A DNA stretch of 32,121 nt from contig JH152968.1 in assembly GCA_000226015.1 (NCBI GenBank), positions 9,387-41,507 of the forward strand, given 5' to 3'. This DNA is from Mnemiopsis leidyi (lineage: Eukaryota > Ctenophora > Tentaculata > Lobata > Bolinopsidae). Position 1 is the first letter of the stretch, and each line of letters begins with the position of its first letter. Made by a program: the position numbers and the translations under genes. Below, in pieces: positions 28,321-32,121 of this stretch. The notes beneath the pieces were generated by a model. The model saw only the letters and a list, made by a program, of their open reading frames with translations, searched no databases and had not been told where the DNA came from.

Positions 28321-29963
28321 TCACCCAGAATCACTAGATGAATACCCACTAACTAAACTTAAGTTAGTAGAGGTGCACTCTGGACTTTTCTGGCTTGAAA
28401 CACTCTTCTGTGATGTGGTACCTGATACAGGTCGAGTAGAATTGTCCATTGTCTTCTCAGGAACTTCATTCTGACAATCAAGAGATTTTACAAATTTAGA
28501 GTTCTCTGTAGATGTAGATACAGGCTCTGACAGTCTTCTACAAGGTTTCCTTAAGGATAAGGAAGGTTCAGTTGATGATGTTTCAGAAGACGTGGTAGAG
28601 GAGAAGGACTCAGCTGAGCGTCTTCTTTTCCCGGGACCCTGATCAGGAAGAAATAATTTGAACACCGGGAAAAAGAGCTACATAATTAAGTTTTTCATTG
28701 TTTCGTTCCTCACCATGTAAACAAATACACGATTTTTGGATTTATATCAGCTTCAAGATAATCGGTATAAAAGATCAATAAAAAGTCATGCTAGTTTTTC
28801 TAACAATTTGGAGACGTGACTCTCAAATTTAAATGTCAAAACAAAAAGTATCATGCCACATTCAGCTAAAAAACTTACCTTAATTAAATTTAATGGACCT
28901 GACAAACTGCCTTTATCTGTGACATTTTTACATATAATCCCGGAATTTTGTAAAGATGTCAGCAAGTTCGTTCGCTTGTTAGAAAATATCGCGCTGATAG
29001 CTGATTTCTTATCCAACTTATCACCATCCCCTGAAAGTCCTACAAGTCAGTCCACCGAATGACCACCAAATACTAGCAGTCTTAAAGTAGTTCTAAATAC
29101 TAGCAGTGAGCAGTCCTCAATAGATATTACTGGGACAAAACTTATGTTGTTTTGATGATTAGGGAAGATCTAATTTGACGTACTCTGGGCTGTGAATCTC
29201 ACTAAGGATGAAACTATCTTATCGTTTTTGGTTGTCGGAAGCATCTTTAGATTAAGACCCATTTTATTCTTTAAAAAGCTGTCAGCAGCTTTGTCACTTT
29301 TTCGGTCTTCCTGGAGAAAAAAACAGATAAATGTTTCAATTCTTCCAATATATAATTTGATATTGGCAAAACTTGGCATTACCATCCCTTTGAGATAATC
29401 ATTAACACAGAAAATTGAACCATCATAAAATGTGAACGAGGACTCGAACAAAAGGTAAAATAGCAAAACGTGCCAAAATTTGATACGAAATCTATGGTAA
29501 TAAATGAAAATAAGTTCAACAATGTTTTTTATTCTCTTGACTCTTCTTGACTCGAGTGAAAGACAAAGGATTTAATGGAAATTCATCGATATATTTCTGC
29601 GTTACTACGCCGTCATCAGGATACTCAAATAATTTGTATAATAGTAGTGTTGAAAGTATTAAATAATAATTCTAATACTTTCACCACTACTTTTATACAA
29701 ATAATTTGACTGTCCTGATGACGGCGTAGTAACACAGAAACAGAAATATATCGATAAATTTCCAATCAAATCCTTTGTCTTTCACTCGAGTCAAGAAGAG
29801 GATAACAGAAACATTGTTAAACTTATAGCTTCTGGTGCGACTGATAAACAATTATCCGATCATTCAGTTAAATCAATGAAAATGGTTTATTAATTCTCAC
29901 CCTGTGGCGTTTTCGTAAACTTCGATTAAGGAGATAGTCGTCTTTCCAAACCTCTTGTTTAAC
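28321..29963 (-). CDS. yju2b: YJU2B / CCDC130 (CWC16 family splicing factor), 3' four exons only
   Basis: CWC16-family proteins are spliceosome-associated; the paralogue YJU2 promotes the first step of splicing. Exons seen: 29963-29901, 29310-29184, 29030-28879 and 28638-28321. They join in phase to 219 codons plus stop. The family assignment rests on ordered matches to the C-terminal half of human CCDC130, recalled from memory. VWKDDYLLNRSLRKRHR corresponds to AWKDDFALNSMLRRRFR. IVSSLVRFTAQ corresponds to LAALLKFHT. KKSAISAIFSNKRTNLLTSL corresponds to the VLKKLAQSRRTAL region. A KRRRS motif is followed by a Ser-rich tail ending LVSGYSSSDSG (human LVADYSDSESE). The conserved N-terminal zinc-binding half (YYPPDFDP..., CxxC pairs) is not found between 29964 and the window end. 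It is either beyond the window across a long intron or lost. Confidence 0.8.
29510..29826. mobile_element. 317-bp foldback (palindromic) element in a YJU2B intron
   Basis: Two long inverted arms, about 29510-29661 and 29673-29826, flank an 11-bp loop. Matching blocks include 'tcttgactcgagtgaaagac', 'tcgatatatttctg', 'ttactacgccgtcatcagga' and 'gtgaaagtatta'. The arms pair over nearly their full length with a few mismatches and small indels. There is no ORF. It is probably a non-autonomous foldback transposon, or two copies of a shorter repeat inserted head to head, within the intron between YJU2B exons 29901 and 29310. I could not identify a clear target-site duplication, because the symmetry extends to the edges. 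Confidence 0.85.
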
Positions 29964-30727
29964 CTGCCAATGAATGTGGAACATGAAAATCTTTACACGG
30001 TAAAGCTCAGCGATTTTGATTAATAGCACTTATTCATAATTCATTAATCCTGATTTTTTTACATAGATATGAACGATTTTATATTGATATGCCGTTATGT
30101 TTCATATTGTTATTGTAGGCACTTAGTTATTTCGGTTGAGCAGAGAAGCAAAGAGGCAGGTTGTTCAGACTGTTTAGCGAAGATAAAAAACCATAAGTAC
30201 GAAAAAAATGAAACAGTTTTCAAAGTTTTTTGTTGCTCTTCGCGGACTTTACGAAATGTGGTGTAACTGTAAAAAGAGAAGAACCTTTTAAACGTATAAA
30301 ATACTGATAACCTTATTGTTCTTTATAACAGTTTAATAAAAGATGATTCGTCGTTTATGTAATTTGCCTGTTATTTAATCGGTAAGTTTACAATTACATT
30401 ATATCAATTTTTACACATTTTTCGGAGCTTTGTATACAGAATTCAATTCCAAGCACCTAAAAATAAACGCTCAAAGTGTTAATAATAAAATAGAATAATA
30501 TTACTACTAGGCGAAATAATTAAAATACAGATAAATAGTACAGTTAAAAGGTATATAGAGTTTAAATTGTTTTCAACTTGGCATAGTCGGTGTTTCACTT
30601 TTAGTTTCAATACGGCACAGACTTACTGACTTTACTTCCCGTTTTCCTTCCATTGTCTGCCGACCAAAACCCGATTTCTGAAGATTCAGTGAAGATGCAC
30701 TTTAAATGGGAGAAGTTCCTGTAGATA
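29964..30727. other. No gene seen upstream of the YJU2B exons
   Basis: AT-rich sequence. I looked on the minus strand for the conserved CWC16 N-terminus (YYPP, CxxC zinc pairs, ERWDM) and did not find it. The plus ORF 30069-30266 has no recognisable feature. Confidence 0.5.
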
Positions 30728-31274
30728 CTATCGTGATGGTAAAAGTAGCTTTGCAATTTCTCTCAGCCACCTCAATCGTGTTTCCTTCATTTTGGCAAAT
30801 CGACCGAAAAGCTCCCAGGAAGATAGGACGGAAGATGTGACATTGACCAAAATCGTGACTATTTTCATGTAACCTCCAAGTTTTATGTATTGATGGTAAG
30901 TCGAATTTGAGTGCATTTAATCAAAGTAAAACCTCTAGGATAATAGGATATTCTTAACGCTGAATGGAAAGAGCAGACCGCGGTTACTGTCCCTACCCCA
31001 AGTCTGTGGACTCAGCAATATCCGACAGCAATATCCGATATAGCTATAGAAACCTTCTTTCATAACAGTAAGTTTTATTATTGCTGCTCCAAATGAGAAA
31101 AATGATCGCCGCGATGTGTGTCAAGGACACTAGGAGGTCCCAAACATGAAGCAGTATGAAAATTTTATTGCTTAAAGTCCATCTGAATTTCCTGATAAAG
31201 TAGGACAGCGAAAGAGCATTGGTGACTGAACCAATCACTGCACTAGAGACATTAATCGCGTATTTGAGTTGCAT
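30728..31274 (-). pseudogene. Rhodopsin-class 7TM receptor relic (TM1-TM4 region)
   Basis: Three minus-strand pieces together resemble the first half of a class A receptor. The piece 31274-31044 starts ATG and has a hydrophobic TM1 with a GSVTNALSLSYFIR stretch (the GN-type Asn of TM1) and a TM2 with LHVWDLLVSL (the conserved Asp of TM2). The piece 31011-30886 reads LGVGTVTAVCSFHSALRISY, like TM3 and the following loop. The piece 30916-30728 reads GGYMKIVTILVNVTSSVLSS, like TM4. The first two could join by splicing ('aag|gtttct' to 'ccacag', phase 2). The third is in a different frame and needs a frameshift, and TM5-TM7 are missing. Hence a relic, or a gene with sequencing errors, lying in the same orientation as YJU2B and possibly inside its 5' intron. 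Confidence 0.4.
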
Positions 31275-32060
31275 TACTCAATATAATTTGATGGTTTAAG
31301 ATAAGATAATAAGATATTGTCAACCAGAAATTTTACGAGTAACGTATGCCAGAAAATGAGGATCTTAATTTACTTATAATGAAAGGAAACCGTCGTCATT
31401 TAACCTTTAATGAACGTTTTAAAATTATCTATTTTATTTATCATTTATCATATTTGTTATCATTTTTATTAACGCTTTGCGTTTTGCGACTGATCATTTA
31501 TAATTTACTTTCATTTATCTCAGAATTCAGAAGCGATTTCCTATAGTAAGTCATTGCATACGGGACGGGTTATAGCTTCGGAAGTTAAGTTGACTCCCAA
31601 TATACAACCATTTTATTTTTTAATAATCATTGCGAAACAGATTCGTAAATCGGCGTAAAACAAGTCTGAATAAGAGAACAGAGCTCAACTCAATTTTGAA
31701 CAGCTTGACAAATTTATATAAAATCGCGAATCAGAGTTGAAAACATCTTGTTGCATTTAATTTTATGTATTAATAGACAAACTGTTTAAATCAAAAGACG
31801 GCGCTATACGCTGATTTTGGTGCCTGAATGATAGATAAAATTGCTACCAATACGTGCGCCGTACCCAGATGAATAACACAATCGCGACAATCTTGTTATC
31901 GTAACGTATACGCGCATGCACGCTTGTGATGTTCCCATGTAGGAACACACGTCAGAAGCTGTTAAATACTCATTTTCCAACCATCTGCCAATATTCAAAT
32001 TTCGACCCCTACCAAATTCAATGCCATTTTTACGGAGCAACGCAATGACACTTCAATAAG
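31275..32060. other. AT-rich right flank, no gene
   Basis: The ORFs at 31346-31546 (+) and 31804-32040 (-) are short, without domains or splice support. No RNA gene was recognised. Confidence 0.5.
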
Positions 32061-32121
32061 GGGTCGTTCACATATGACGTCAGCAAATTTTTGGTAATTT
32101 TTTCCCCCTCCCCCCCCCCCC
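32061..32121. mobile_element. MITE-like end, cut off by the window edge in a poly-C run
   Basis: 'gggtcgttcacatatgacgt' is followed by 'cagcaaatttttggta', then T- and C-runs ending in a dozen Cs. It shares its terminal motif with the fragment at 1564. The GGG terminus, a central CACATATGACGT palindrome-like block and C-homopolymers fit a non-autonomous DNA transposon with terminal inverted repeats. The homopolymer at the very end suggests a contig break inside the element. Confidence 0.5.

Noticed and set aside
29311..29466. Open frame upstream of the second YJU2B exon (containing SSFTFYDGSIFCVNDYLKGM)
   Set aside because: The better model splices 29901 directly to 29310 in phase 0 and matches the CCDC130 family order; the open stretch is intron.
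29701..29760. CTGATGA ... GAAA in the foldback arms, resembling a hammerhead ribozyme core
   Set aside because: The intervening stem (gcgt/acgc) is offset by unpaired bases on both sides, the second arm breaks it, and no stem I or stem III with a cleavage site is apparent.

Overview
This window looks like nuclear DNA from an animal, probably an early-branching invertebrate; a cnidarian is my best guess, held with low confidence. The reasons are metazoan gene families (a FoxQ2 forkhead factor, HINFP, a rhodopsin-class receptor relic), short GT-AG introns of roughly 0.1-0.6 kb, AT-rich intergenic DNA and many micro- and minisatellites. No bacterial-type operon, phage or plasmid gene is visible.

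Layout. Positions 1-10139 hold no gene I can defend. They contain a long (AGT)n array, three minisatellites, a decayed MITE-like end, two promoter-like patches rich in CACGTG and inverted CCAAT, and a truncated tRNA-like relic. Positions 10140-12949 (+) hold a complete seven-exon FoxQ2-type gene; all intron phases agree and the product is 484 residues, with an eh1-like N-terminal repressor motif. Positions 12950-17390 are mostly empty apart from a 21-bp minisatellite and a few doubtful ORFs.

From 31.3 kb down to 17.4 kb every recognisable gene lies on the minus strand. In transcription order these are: a 7TM receptor relic; the 3' half of YJU2B/CCDC130 (four exons, with a 317-bp foldback element in one intron); a small two-exon gene of unknown family whose best reading frame crosses an in-frame TGA; HINFP (three exons, 510 aa, complete); EFCAB11 (single exon); GCN2/EIF2AK4 (one uninterrupted 4.2-kb ORF, 1408 aa); and a Ser-rich basic protein that I cannot name (two exons). 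The small gene and HINFP are only 138 bp apart. Several genes have a 3' splice-site-like AG just before their ATG, which raises the possibility of trans-splicing or polycistronic transcription.

The recognised genes are housekeeping or regulatory: splicing (YJU2B), histone H4 transcription (HINFP), amino-acid-starvation signalling (GCN2) and developmental patterning (FoxQ2). I see no shared pathway. The leads most worth checking are the in-frame TGA gene, the tight pair it forms with HINFP, the foldback element, the minisatellite that supplies HINFP's last codons, and the intronless GCN2. All exon structures were worked out by eye from splice motifs, phase and remembered family sequence; nothing was aligned by computer.
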